From positions 1-15,821 of the forward strand of contig CAMLCW010000079.1 of NCBI GenBank assembly GCA_946478645.1: a stretch of 15,821 nt of DNA, read 5' to 3'. Positions within the stretch are counted from its first letter, which is position 1, and each line of letters opens with the position of its first letter. The notes under the pieces are model-generated. The model worked only from the letters and a program-made list of their open reading frames with translations, ran no database searches and was not told where the DNA came from. Below are positions 7,526 to 15,486 of the stretch, in pieces. This DNA comes from an uncultured Variovorax sp. GTDB taxonomy: Bacteria > Pseudomonadota > Gammaproteobacteria > Burkholderiales > Burkholderiaceae. Both the position numbers and the translations under genes were made by a program.

Positions 7526-8926
7526 ATGAATGCAAAGCCAGCGTGGAGTGGGTTTCTGGGCATGTTCAACCTGAACGATGGCCGGTGGGGCCGCGGCGAC
7601 GAGCCTGCCTCCGGCGGCGATCGCCCGAACGGCAGCCGGCCTCCCGACGCAGACCCCCCGGGCGTACCGCCGCCCCCGCCTTCGGGCAACAACAACAACG
7701 GCAACCGCCCCCGCGGGCAGGGACCGAACCAGGGTCCGCCCGACCTCGACGAACTCTGGCGCGACCTCAACCGCAAGCTCGGCGGCTTCTTCGGCGGCAA
7801 GGGCGGCGGTGGCGGCCGTCCGGGCGGACCGAGTGGCGGCGGCGGCAATGGCTACCGGCCCGACATGAAGAACGCCGGCTTCGGCATCGGGCTCGTCGCC
7901 GTCGTGGCGCTGCTCATCTGGCTCGGTACCGGCTTCTTCATCGTGAACGAAGGCCAGCAGGCCGTGATCACCCAGTTCGGCCGCTACAAGACCACGGTGG
8001 GCGCCGGCTTCAACTGGCGCCTTCCCTATCCGATCCAGCGCCACGAGGTGGTGGTGGTCACGCAGATCCGTTCGACCGACGTGGGCCGCGACGCCATCGT
8101 GCGCTCCACGGGCCTGCGCGAGTCGGCCATGCTGACCCAGGACGAGAACATCGTAGAGATCAAGTTCGCGGTGCAGTACCGCCTCAGCGATGCACGCGCC
8201 TATCTCTACGAAAGCAAATCGCCCACCGAGACCGTGGTGCAGGTGGCCGAGACCGCCGTGCGCGAGGTGGTCGGCAACATGAAGATGGACGCGGCGCTGG
8301 CGGAAGAGCGCGACCAGATCGCGCCGCGCGTGCGCACGCTCATGCAGACCATCCTCGACCGCTACAAGGTCGGCGTCGAGATCGTCGGCATCAACCTGCA
8401 GCAGGGCGGCGTGCGTCCGCCCGAACAGGTGCAGGCGGCTTTCGACGATGTGCTCAAGGCCGGCCAGGAACGCGAGCGGGCCAAGAACGAGGCGCAGGCC
8501 TATGCCAACGACGTCGTGCCGCGCGCCACGGGTACCGCTTCGCGCCTGAAGGAAGAATCCGAAGCCTACAAGGCACGCATCGTGGCGCAGGCGCAGGGCG
8601 ATGCCGGGCGCTTCGGCTCGGTGTTGGCCGAATACCAGAAGGCGCCGCAGGTCACGCGCGACCGCATGTACACCGATGCGATGCAACAGATCTACGCCAG
8701 CACCACCAAGGTGCTGGTCGACACCAAGCAGGGCTCGAACCTGCTGTACCTGCCGCTCGACAAGCTCATGCAGCAAAGTGGCGGCAGCCAGGCCGTCACG
8801 CCGGTCGACGCCGCCAGCCCCAGCGTGGCCGGGACCGCGCCGCCCCAATCGTCGGTGATCCCGGTGGCGCCCTCGGGCGACAGCCGCGGCCGCGATGGCC
8901 GCTCGCGCGACCGCGACGTGCGTTGA
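7526..8926 (+). CDS. hflK: HflK, subunit of the HflKC membrane complex controlling FtsH
   Basis: HflK is a SPFH/prohibitin-family inner-membrane protein that, with HflC, forms a large periplasmic cage around the FtsH protease and modulates its activity. The 466 aa product has a long low-complexity N-terminus rich in Gly, Pro and Asn (roughly residues 20-112, including NNNNGN and a Gly-rich block) containing a short conserved helix LDELWRDLNRKL. One transmembrane helix follows at about 118-140. The SPFH domain (GQQAVITQFGRY onward) is followed by a long charged helical region (AGQERERAKNEAQAYANDVVPRA). The C-terminus is Arg/Asp-rich. The ATG at 7526 gives MNAKPAWSGFLGMF. A second in-frame ATG at 7562 is an alternative start. 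An in-frame TTG at 7484 overlaps the hflX stop and is unlikely. hflC starts 19 bp after the stop. Confidence 0.96.
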   Translation: MNAKPAWSGFLGMFNLNDGRWGRGDEPASGGDRPNGSRPPDADPPGVPPPPPSGNNNNGNRPRGQGPNQGPPDLDELWRDLNRKLGGFFGGKGGGGGRPGGPSGGGGNGYRPDMKNAGFGIGLVAVVALLIWLGTGFFIVNEGQQAVITQFGRYKTTVGAGFNWRLPYPIQRHEVVVVTQIRSTDVGRDAIVRSTGLRESAMLTQDENIVEIKFAVQYRLSDARAYLYESKSPTETVVQVAETAVREVVGNMKMDAALAEERDQIAPRVRTLMQTILDRYKVGVEIVGINLQQGGVRPPEQVQAAFDDVLKAGQERERAKNEAQAYANDVVPRATGTASRLKEESEAYKARIVAQAQGDAGRFGSVLAEYQKAPQVTRDRMYTDAMQQIYASTTKVLVDTKQGSNLLYLPLDKLMQQSGGSQAVTPVDAASPSVAGTAPPQSSVIPVAPSGDSRGRDGRSRDRDVR

Positions 8927-8945
8927 ACAGGCCAGGAAGAAGAAT

Positions 8946-9848
8946 ATGAACAGAATCGGATTCATCGCCTCGTCGTTCCTCGTGCTGCTGGTGCTGCTGA
9001 GCTCGACGCTCTTCGTGGTCGACCAGCGTCAGTTCGGCGTGGTGTACGCGCTCGGCGAGATCAAGCAGGTCATCACCGAGCCCGGCCTCAATTTCAAGAT
9101 GCCGCCGCCGTTCCAGAACGTGTCGTACATCGACAAGCGCCTGCTCACGCTCTCGAGCCTCGAGACCGAGCCGATGCTCACGGCCGAAAAACAGCGCGTG
9201 GTGATCGACTGGTACGTGCGATGGCGCATCACCGATCCGCAGGCCTACATCCGCAATGTCGGCCTCGACGAGAACGCCGGCGCGATGCAGCTCAATCGCG
9301 TGGTGCGCAACGCGTTTCAGGAAAACATCAACAAGCGCACGGTGCGCGACCTGATCTCGACGCGCCGCGAAGAGCTCATGACCGACGTGCAGCGCGAGGT
9401 GCTCGCCGTGGTGAAGGGTGCCAAGCCCTGGGGCGTGGACGTGGTGGACGTGCGCATCACGCGCGTCGACTATGTCGAGGCCATCACCGAGTCGGTCTAC
9501 CGCCGCATGGAGGCCGAGCGCAAGCGCGTGGCCAACGAACTGCGCTCGACCGGCTACGCCGAGGGCGAGAAGATCCGCGCCGACGCCGACCGCCAGCGCG
9601 AGGTGATCGTCGCCAATGCCTACCGCGACGCGCAGAAGATCAAGGGCGAGGGCGATGCGCAGGCGGCCGCGATCTACAGCGACGCGTTCGGCCGTGATCC
9701 GCAGTTCGCGCAGTTCTACCGCAGCCTCGAGGCCTACAAGCAGAGCTTCAACAAGAAGAGCGACGTGATGGTGGTCGACCCGTCGTCCGACTTCTTCCGC
9801 GCCATGCAGAGCGCCGGCACGCCGGCAGGCAGCGCGCCGCGCCGCTGA
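8946..9848 (+). CDS. hflC: HflC, partner subunit of HflK
   Basis: HflC is the second SPFH-family subunit of the HflKC complex that regulates FtsH. The 300 aa protein has an N-terminal signal-anchor helix (about residues 5-24, GFIASSFLVLLVLLSSTLFV), then the SPFH domain starting VDQRQFGVVYALGE, and the family's charged helical region (MEAERKRVANELRSTGYAEG, then repeated Ala/Glu/Lys/Arg turns). It ends in a short Gly/Ala/Pro tail. The ATG at 8946 is supported by an AGGAAG Shine-Dalgarno 6 nt upstream and by the membrane anchor falling at the very N-terminus. The frame upstream, inside hflK, is only open by chance. HflK and HflC are made from adjacent genes 19 bp apart, as expected for a stoichiometric complex. 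Confidence 0.97.
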   Translation: MNRIGFIASSFLVLLVLLSSTLFVVDQRQFGVVYALGEIKQVITEPGLNFKMPPPFQNVSYIDKRLLTLSSLETEPMLTAEKQRVVIDWYVRWRITDPQAYIRNVGLDENAGAMQLNRVVRNAFQENINKRTVRDLISTRREELMTDVQREVLAVVKGAKPWGVDVVDVRITRVDYVEAITESVYRRMEAERKRVANELRSTGYAEGEKIRADADRQREVIVANAYRDAQKIKGEGDAQAAAIYSDAFGRDPQFAQFYRSLEAYKQSFNKKSDVMVVDPSSDFFRAMQSAGTPAGSAPRR

Positions 9849-9864
9849 TCCGGCGCCCGCGGTC

Positions 9865-10050
9865 GTGAGCGCCGAGACGTTCTGGAGCGCGCTGGCGCTG
9901 GTGCTGGTGATCGAGGGGATCCTGCCCTTCGTTTCACCGGGCGGCTGGCGCCGCGGCTTCGGCCAGCTCATGCAGTTGCGTGACGGCCAATTGCGTTTCT
10001 TCGGGCTCTGCAGCATCGTGCTCGGCCTCGTCCTGCTCCTGATTTTCTAG
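9865..10050 (+). CDS. DUF2065 (YjeT-type) small inner-membrane protein
   Basis: This 61 aa protein consists of two hydrophobic helices (about residues 5-24 and 44-61) joined by a short basic, Gly-rich loop (SPGGWRRGFGQLMQLRDGQLRFFG). The sequence and its place immediately after hflC match the DUF2065 family, represented by E. coli YjeT in the order hflK-hflC-yjeT-purA. The function is unknown; the conserved neighbourhood suggests a link to HflKC/FtsH or to the inner membrane. The start is GTG at 9865, 16 bp after the hflC stop, giving the family's typical N-terminus (SAETFWSALALVLVIEGILP). I see no strong Shine-Dalgarno. The gene is small but its conserved motifs and context make it convincing. 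Confidence 0.88.
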   Translation: MSAETFWSALALVLVIEGILPFVSPGGWRRGFGQLMQLRDGQLRFFGLCSIVLGLVLLLIF

Positions 10051-10081
10051 GGCTGGTGGCCGGGTCCCGGCGCCGCCCCGG

Positions 10082-10092
10082 TAGAATCCCGG
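10082..10092 (+). promoter_or_regulatory. -10-like element TAGAATCCCGG before hisZ
   Basis: TAGAAT at 10082-10087 matches five of six -10 consensus bases and is followed by CCCGG. It lies 33 nt before the hisZ ATG. The upstream gap is G/C-rich with no clear -35. It is the third occurrence in the window of NAATCCC at 31-33 nt from a start codon. A promoter giving hisZ-purA an independent transcript is the natural reading, but this is inference. Confidence 0.38.
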
Positions 10093-10114
10093 TTTAACCA
10101 CGCCCCCGATCCCC

Positions 10115-11275
10115 ATGTCCGCCTGGGTCCTCCCGGATCACATTGCCGATGTGCTGCCCTCCGAGGCGCGCCACATCGAAGAACTTCGACGCCAGCTGCT
10201 CGATACCGCCCGTGGCTATGGCTACGAGCTGGTGATGCCGCCGCTGCTCGAGCACCTCGAGTCGCTGCTGTCGGGCACCGGCGAGGCGCTCGACCTCCAG
10301 ACCTTCAAGCTCGTCGACCAGTTGTCGGGCCGCAGCATGGGCCTTCGGGCCGACACCACGCCGCAGGTCGCGCGCATCGATGCCCACCTGCTCAATCGCG
10401 AAGGCGTGGCGCGGCTGTGCTACTGCGGACCGGTCCTGCACACGCGGCCCGATCGGCCGCATGCCACGCGCGAGCCGCTGCAGTTCGGCGCCGAGATCTA
10501 CGGCCATGCCGGCCTCGAGGCCGACACCGAAATCCTGTTGCTGGCGCTCGATTGCCTGCAGGCCTCGGGCCTGGAGGACGGGCTCATCGTCGACCTGGCC
10601 GACGCACGCATCGTGCGCGCGCTGTTCGCGGGCGTGCCTGCCGATGGCGCGGCGTTGGCGCGGGTGCATGCGGCGCTGGTCGCCAAGGACGCGAGCGAGC
10701 TGCATGCGCTCACGCGCGATTTCCCGGCCGCCTCGCGCGACGGGCTGCGCGCGCTGGTCCAGCTGTACGGCGACGCCGCCGTGCTCGACGAGGCCGCGAA
10801 GGCGCTCAAGGCCATCCCCGCGGTCGATGCGGCGCTGGCCGGGCTGCGGCAGCTGGCCGCCAGCCTGAACGGCCATACCGGCCGGCAGATCAGTTTCGAC
10901 CTGGCCGACCTGCGCGGCTACGCGTACTACAGCGGCATGCGCTTTGGCATCTACGTGCCCGGCGCGGCCGATGCGCTGGTGCGCGGCGGGCGCTACGACG
11001 AGGTCGGCGCCGTGTTCGGCCGCAACCGTCCTGCCGTGGGCTTCAGCCTCGACGTGCGCGAGCTGGTCGGCGTGCTGCCGGCGCGGCCGCTGCGCGCGGC
11101 GATCCGTGCGCCCTGGAACGATGCGGCCGGCCTGCACGAGGCCATCGCCGGCCTGCGCCGGGCGGGCGAGGTCGTGGTCTGCGTGCTGCCGGGCCACGGC
11201 AGCGAAATCGATGAATTCCATTGCGACCGCGAGCTCGTCGAGCAAGCGGGGCAGTGGCAGGTCCGAGCCATCTGA
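10115..11275 (+). CDS. hisZ: ATP phosphoribosyltransferase regulatory subunit HisZ
   Basis: HisZ is a catalytically inactive HisRS-like protein. It assembles with short-form HisG to make the ATP phosphoribosyltransferase of the first histidine biosynthesis step and confers histidine feedback control. The 386 aa product has the HisRS-fold landmarks in degenerate form: [13 protein letters not shown] (residues 77-89), [43 protein letters not shown] (from 266), RGGRYDEVG (290-298) and [11 protein letters not shown]. The motif 2 region lacks the HisRS-specific [10 protein letters not shown] pattern and there is no anticodon-binding domain. It is therefore distinguishable from hisS, located 9 kb upstream. 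hisG is not in the window. It begins 64 bp after the DUF2065 gene and ends 23 bp before purA, an arrangement familiar in Burkholderiales. Confidence 0.95.
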   Translation: MSAWVLPDHIADVLPSEARHIEELRRQLLDTARGYGYELVMPPLLEHLESLLSGTGEALDLQTFKLVDQLSGRSMGLRADTTPQVARIDAHLLNREGVARLCYCGPVLHTRPDRPHATREPLQFGAEIYGHAGLEADTEILLLALDCLQASGLEDGLIVDLADARIVRALFAGVPADGAALARVHAALVAKDASELHALTRDFPAASRDGLRALVQLYGDAAVLDEAAKALKAIPAVDAALAGLRQLAASLNGHTGRQISFDLADLRGYAYYSGMRFGIYVPGAADALVRGGRYDEVGAVFGRNRPAVGFSLDVRELVGVLPARPLRAAIRAPWNDAAGLHEAIAGLRRAGEVVVCVLPGHGSEIDEFHCDRELVEQAGQWQVRAI

Positions 11276-11283
11276 ATCTTTGA

Positions 11284-12630
<1,347 letters not shown>

Positions 12631-12647
12631 ACAGGAACCGAAGAATC

Positions 12648-13172
12648 ATGTTGACCGAAGACGGCAAGCATCTCTACGTCAGCTACGACGAATACCACAA
12701 CCTGATCGAGAAGCTCGCGATCAAGGTGCACCAGTCGGGCTGGGAGTTCGACACCATCCTCTGCCTCGCGCGCGGCGGCATGCGCCCGGGCGATGTGCTC
12801 TCGCGCATCTTCGACAAGCCGCTGGCCATCATGTCGACGAGCTCGTACCGCGCCGATGCCGGCACGGTGCAGGGCCACCTCGACATTGCGCGCTTCATCA
12901 CCACGCCCAAGGGCGAGATCGCGGGCCGCGTGCTGCTGGTCGACGACCTGGCCGACTCGGGCCACACGCTGCATGCGGTGATGGACATGCTGCGCAACAA
13001 CTACAAGCCGATCACCGAGCTGCGCAGCGCGGTGCTCTGGACCAAGGCCTTGTCGACCTTCACGCCCGACTATTCGGTCGAGTACCTCGCGACCAATCCC
13101 TGGATCCATCAGCCTTTCGAAGGCTACGACTCGCTCGGCCCCGAAAAGCTGCTCGAGAAGTGGTCGGTCTGA
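12648..13172 (+). CDS. purine-type phosphoribosyltransferase (Gpt/HGPRT-like)
   Basis: The 174 aa protein is a type I phosphoribosyltransferase. Residues 95-108 read VLLVDDLADSGHTL, the PRPP-binding signature with its paired Asp residues. LARGGMRPGDVLSR earlier in the chain provides the pyrophosphate-binding loop region. Length and pattern resemble bacterial xanthine-guanine and hypoxanthine phosphoribosyltransferases, so a role in purine salvage (base plus PRPP to nucleotide) is likely. Base specificity cannot be read from the sequence. The neighbour purA, 17 bp upstream, uses IMP and supports this. The frame is open far upstream inside purA; the ATG at 12648 was chosen because it follows an AGGAA Shine-Dalgarno (12633-12637) and gives a normal N-terminus. 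It is the last + gene before a convergent junction carrying a palindromic repeat. Confidence 0.9.
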   Translation: MLTEDGKHLYVSYDEYHNLIEKLAIKVHQSGWEFDTILCLARGGMRPGDVLSRIFDKPLAIMSTSSYRADAGTVQGHLDIARFITTPKGEIAGRVLLVDDLADSGHTLHAVMDMLRNNYKPITELRSAVLWTKALSTFTPDYSVEYLATNPWIHQPFEGYDSLGPEKLLEKWSV

Positions 13173-13184
13173 ACAGAGCCCACC

Positions 13185-13272
13185 CCCGTCCCTCGCTCAC
13201 TGCGTGTAGCTCGACTCCCCCCTCAAGGGGGCAACACCAGCGGCCCGGCAAAGCCGGATCCGCGGTGTTCCT
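13185..13272. repeat. palindromic intergenic repeat at a convergent gene junction, probable bidirectional terminator
   Basis: Two hairpins stand in a row. The first is CCCCC (13218-13222) with GGGGG (13227-13231) around TCAA. The second spans 13233-13269: AACACC pairs with GGTGTT, CGG with CCG and CCGGC with GCCGG around an AAA loop, with small internal mismatches. No T-run follows. The element sits between the stops of two convergent genes. From memory, near-identical intergenic elements with a GCGGCCCGGCAAAGCCGG core are widespread in Comamonadaceae genomes. That is recollection, not a search. The left limit is uncertain; the CGCTCACTGCGTGTAGCTCG stretch just before it may belong to the unit. 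Confidence 0.7.
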
Positions 13273-13290
13273 GGCCTGGGCAGGGCAGCT

Positions 13291-13752
13291 TCATGTGCCG
13301 TCGCGCGATGTCGGGTCGAACATCGCGGTATAGCGCCGCTGCATCTCTTCGGGCGTGAGCTTCTCGATGCTGTGGCCCACGTTCCAGCGATGCCCGAAGG
13401 GGTCGCGGAACACGCCGGAGCGCTCGCCATAGAACTGGTCCTGCGGCGCCATGTCGAGCGTGGCGCCGGCCGCGACCGCGCGTGCCACCACGGCATCGGC
13501 GTCGTCCACGTGCAGGTGCAGCGTCACTGCGCTGCCGCCCAGCGTCTTCGCGCTCTTGATGCCGTATTCGGCGAACTCGTCCGAGATCATCAGGATCGCG
13601 CCGTTGTGGAAGTCGAGTTCCGCGTGGCCGATGCGGCCGCTCGGCTCGGTGAGCCGGAAGATCTCCTTGACCTCGAAGACCTCGCAGTAGAAATCGATGG
13701 CCGCGCCGGCATCGTGCACGCAGAGGTAGGGAAAGAGCTCGTGGATCGCCAT
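13291..13752 (-). CDS. VOC-superfamily (glyoxalase/bleomycin-resistance fold) protein, PhnB-like
   Basis: The 153 aa product has the paired beta-alpha-beta-beta-beta modules of the vicinal oxygen chelate superfamily: IHELFPYLCVHDAGAAIDFY at the N-terminus, GHAELDFHNGAILMISDEF in the first module, VTLHLHVDDADAVVARAVAAG opening the second, and RDPFGHRWNVGHSIE near the end. This is the PhnB/glyoxalase-like pattern of many small uncharacterised proteins. The substrate is unknown, and I would not call it glyoxalase I or a resistance protein. The start at 13752 was preferred over upstream in-frame ATGs (up to 13854) because it begins at the fold's first strand and has an AAAGG Shine-Dalgarno. The longer versions would overlap the divergent metC start. 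CAGAAT on the minus strand (13792-13787) is a weak -10 candidate. Its stop lies 19 bp past the palindromic repeat. Confidence 0.88.
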   Translation of the reverse strand: MAIHELFPYLCVHDAGAAIDFYCEVFEVKEIFRLTEPSGRIGHAELDFHNGAILMISDEFAEYGIKSAKTLGGSAVTLHLHVDDADAVVARAVAAGATLDMAPQDQFYGERSGVFRDPFGHRWNVGHSIEKLTPEEMQRRYTAMFDPTSRDGT

Positions 13753-13837
13753 GGGACCGCCTTTCAGCGTGAGGGACGTGGCCGTCATTCTGGCGCCGGA
13801 CGCGCGTGCGGTGGAATGCCGCGCTAGCATGGGGGCC

Positions 13838-15031
13838 ATGAGCAAGCCTTCCACGACCCTGATCCACCACCCCTACACGCCGCCCGCCAACTTTGCCGCG
13901 CCGCAGCCCGGCATCCACAAGGCTTCGACCGTGTTCTTCGCCGACGTGGCGGCGATGCGGGCGCGCGACTGGAAGACCAAGGCCGGCTACACCTACGGCC
14001 TGCACGGCACGCCGACCACCTTCACGCTCGAGGAGCGGCTCGCGACGCTCGAGGGCGGCACCGAAACCCTGCTGGTGCCGAGCGGCCTCGCGGCCATCTC
14101 GCTGGTGGCCTTCGCCTTCCTCAAGAGCGGCGACGAGGTGCTGATTCCCGACAACGCCTATGGCCCCAACAAGGCGCTCGCGACCGGCGAACTGGCCAAT
14201 TTCGGCATCACGCACCGGCTCTACGATGCGATGAATCCGGCCGATCTCGCGGCCAAACTTTCTGACCGCACCCGGCTGGTCTGGGTCGAGGCACCCGGCT
14301 CGGTCACGATGGAGTTTCCCGACCTGCCGGCGCTCGTGGGCGCCTGCCGCGCGCGCGGCGTGCTCACCGCGCTCGACAACACCTGGGGCGCGGGCCTGGC
14401 CTTTGCGCCCTTCGATCTCTGCGCCAGCGGGCAGGGCGCGGACATCTCGGTGCATGCGCTCACCAAATATCCGAGCGGCGGCGGCGACGTGCTCATGGGC
14501 AGCGTGACCACGCGCGACGAGCGGCTGCACCGCGCGCTCAAGCTCACGCACATGCGCCTGGGTTTCGGCGTCGGCGTGGGCGACGTCGAGACGCTGCTGC
14601 GCTCGCTGCCGAGCATCGGCCTGCGCTATGCCGCGCACGACCGCGTCGCGCGCGAGCTGGCCCGCTGGCTGGCCGGCCAGGCCGAGATCGCCCAGGTGCT
14701 GCACCCCGCGCTCGAGGGATCGCCCGGCCATGCGAACTGGCGTGCGCTGTGCGGCGCCACCGACCTGGCGGCGGGACTGTTCTCGGTCGTGTTCGACGCG
14801 CGCTTCAGCAACGAGCAGGTCGACCGCTTCTGCGACAGCCTGGCGCTGTTCAGGCTCGGCTATTCCTGGGGCGGTCCGATCAGCCTGGTGGTGCCGTACG
14901 ACATCGGCCTGATGCGCGACGCCAGCGTGGCACGCTGGCCGCACAAGGGCACGCTCGTTCGCTTTTCGATCGGCCTCGAGGACGTCGAGGACCTGCGCGC
15001 CGACCTGGCGCAGGCGCTGGCGAAGATGTAG
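13838..15031 (+). CDS. metC: cystathionine beta-lyase, PLP-dependent
   Basis: This 397 aa protein belongs to the Cys/Met-metabolism PLP enzyme family (fold type I). It shows YTYGLHGTPTTFTLEERLATLEGG near the N-terminus, TLLVPSGLAAIS, DNTWGAGLAF for the PLP-ring Asp, and the Schiff-base lysine in SVHALTKYPSGGGDVLMG at Lys210, the same number as in E. coli MetC. Cystathionine beta-lyase splits cystathionine to homocysteine, pyruvate and ammonia in methionine synthesis. The MetC subgroup fits best because of the HGTPTT segment and the SVHALTKYPSGGGDVLMG lysine region, though cystathionine gamma-synthase-like activity cannot be excluded. The start was set at 13838 (MSKPSTTLIHH). An ATG at 13829 is an alternative, and the one at 13751 would overlap the VOC gene. 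A 163 bp gap follows. Confidence 0.92.
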   Translation: MSKPSTTLIHHPYTPPANFAAPQPGIHKASTVFFADVAAMRARDWKTKAGYTYGLHGTPTTFTLEERLATLEGGTETLLVPSGLAAISLVAFAFLKSGDEVLIPDNAYGPNKALATGELANFGITHRLYDAMNPADLAAKLSDRTRLVWVEAPGSVTMEFPDLPALVGACRARGVLTALDNTWGAGLAFAPFDLCASGQGADISVHALTKYPSGGGDVLMGSVTTRDERLHRALKLTHMRLGFGVGVGDVETLLRSLPSIGLRYAAHDRVARELARWLAGQAEIAQVLHPALEGSPGHANWRALCGATDLAAGLFSVVFDARFSNEQVDRFCDSLALFRLGYSWGGPISLVVPYDIGLMRDASVARWPHKGTLVRFSIGLEDVEDLRADLAQALAKM

Positions 15032-15050
15032 GCCGGCGCGCGACTGCAAC

Positions 15051-15078
15051 GGCCCCGGGACTATGGCCGGGCGCTTTT
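15051..15078 (+). terminator. weak candidate terminator after metC
   Basis: CCCGG (15054-15058) pairs with CCGGG (15067-15071) around an 8-nt loop, and TTTT follows at 15075-15078. The stem is only 5 bp and a GGCC/GGCC pairing competes with it. It lies 20 bp after the metC stop, the expected place for a terminator. Confidence is low because of the short stem and the short T-run. Confidence 0.35.
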
Positions 15079-15082
15079 GCAA

Positions 15083-15119
15083 GGTGTGTTCGACTTCGAA
15101 ACACCGGCCGGCCGGGTGT
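15083..15119 (+). other. two overlapping, mutually exclusive hairpins downstream of metC
   Basis: GGTGT-G-TTCG (15083-15092) pairs with CGAAACACC (15097-15105) as nine base pairs with one bulged G and an ACTT loop. The same ACACC (15101-15105) can instead pair with GGTGT at 15115-15119 around a GC-rich palindromic middle (GGCCGGCC). The two folds cannot coexist. There is no T-run after either. They lie between the metC stop and the promoter of the next gene, so a 3'-end or barrier role for metC transcripts is more likely than attenuation. Confidence 0.4.
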
Positions 15120-15120
15120 C

Positions 15121-15148
15121 TTGAGTCGGCCGCGATATCGCTTACAGT
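15121..15148 (+). promoter_or_regulatory. sigma-70-type promoter for the small Lys-rich protein
   Basis: TTGAGT (15121-15126) and TACAGT (15143-15148) are separated by 16 bp and each matches four of six consensus bases. This is the best-formed promoter I can see in the window. Transcription would start near 15155 and give a leader of about 40 nt ending in the AAGGAG Shine-Dalgarno of the gene at 15195. Confidence 0.55.
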
Positions 15149-15194
15149 AGGACACGCGCAGTCACTTTGACTGCCTTCGCCTCAAGGAGATGCA

Positions 15195-15398
15195 GTGGCA
15201 ACACCAAACTACGGGTACGAAAAGCGCCAGAAAGAACTGGCCAAGAAGAAAAAGAAGGAAGAGAAGCTCCGCGAAAAGGCGAATCGCAAGCTCAACCCGA
15301 GCAGCGAAGGGCTCGCGCCCGGAGACCCGGAAACCGACGTGGCCTCGCTCGAACGCGACCCGCCCACGGTGCCCGAGCTGCCCACCAAGAACGGCTGA
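15195..15398 (+). CDS. small conserved Lys/Glu-rich protein of unknown function
   Basis: This 67 aa protein opens with NYGYEKRQKELAKKKKKEEK, a strongly charged region predicted to be helical, then an extended Pro/Ser/Glu-containing tail ending PTKNG. I recall short proteins with the same ATPNYGYEKRQKELAKK start in many Burkholderiales, always annotated as hypothetical; this was not checked here. There is no signal peptide or membrane segment, so it should be cytosolic; nucleic-acid or ribosome binding is only a guess from charge. The GTG start at 15195 is supported by an AAGGAG Shine-Dalgarno (15184-15189) 5 nt upstream. An out-of-frame ATG at 15190 touches the SD and is rejected. It has its own promoter and a strong terminator, which argues that it is a real, independently expressed gene. 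Confidence 0.82.
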   Translation: MATPNYGYEKRQKELAKKKKKEEKLREKANRKLNPSSEGLAPGDPETDVASLERDPPTVPELPTKNG

Positions 15399-15420
15399 CC
15401 CGTTGCGCCAACCCCGCCCG

Positions 15421-15459
15421 AAAAACCGCCGCCGGCCCATGCCCGCGGCGGTTTTTTTT
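15421..15459. terminator. bidirectional Rho-independent terminator
   Basis: AAAAACCGCCGC (15421-15432) pairs perfectly with GCGGCGGTTTTT (15445-15456) around a 12-nt loop, followed by a run of eight Ts on the + strand (15452-15459) and five on the minus strand. It lies between two convergent genes, 22 bp after the stop of the Lys-rich protein gene and 27 bp beyond the stop of the esterase gene, so it can serve both. Confidence 0.9.
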
Positions 15460-15486
15460 GGGCTGCGCCGACGCGCACGCGCCGTG

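Noticed and set aside
7686..7703. AAC trinucleotide repeat in hflK
   Set aside because: Only four units, encoding Asn in the low-complexity N-terminus. It is too short to call a microsatellite of note.
13825..13830. TAGCAT as a -10 box for metC
   Set aside because: It overlaps the alternative ATG, lies only 8 nt before the chosen start and has no -35 partner.
13223..15082. 619-codon minus-strand open frame antisense to metC and running into the VOC gene in another frame
   Set aside because: It has no domain content. It crosses the palindromic repeat, and metC and the VOC gene fully explain the coding signal.
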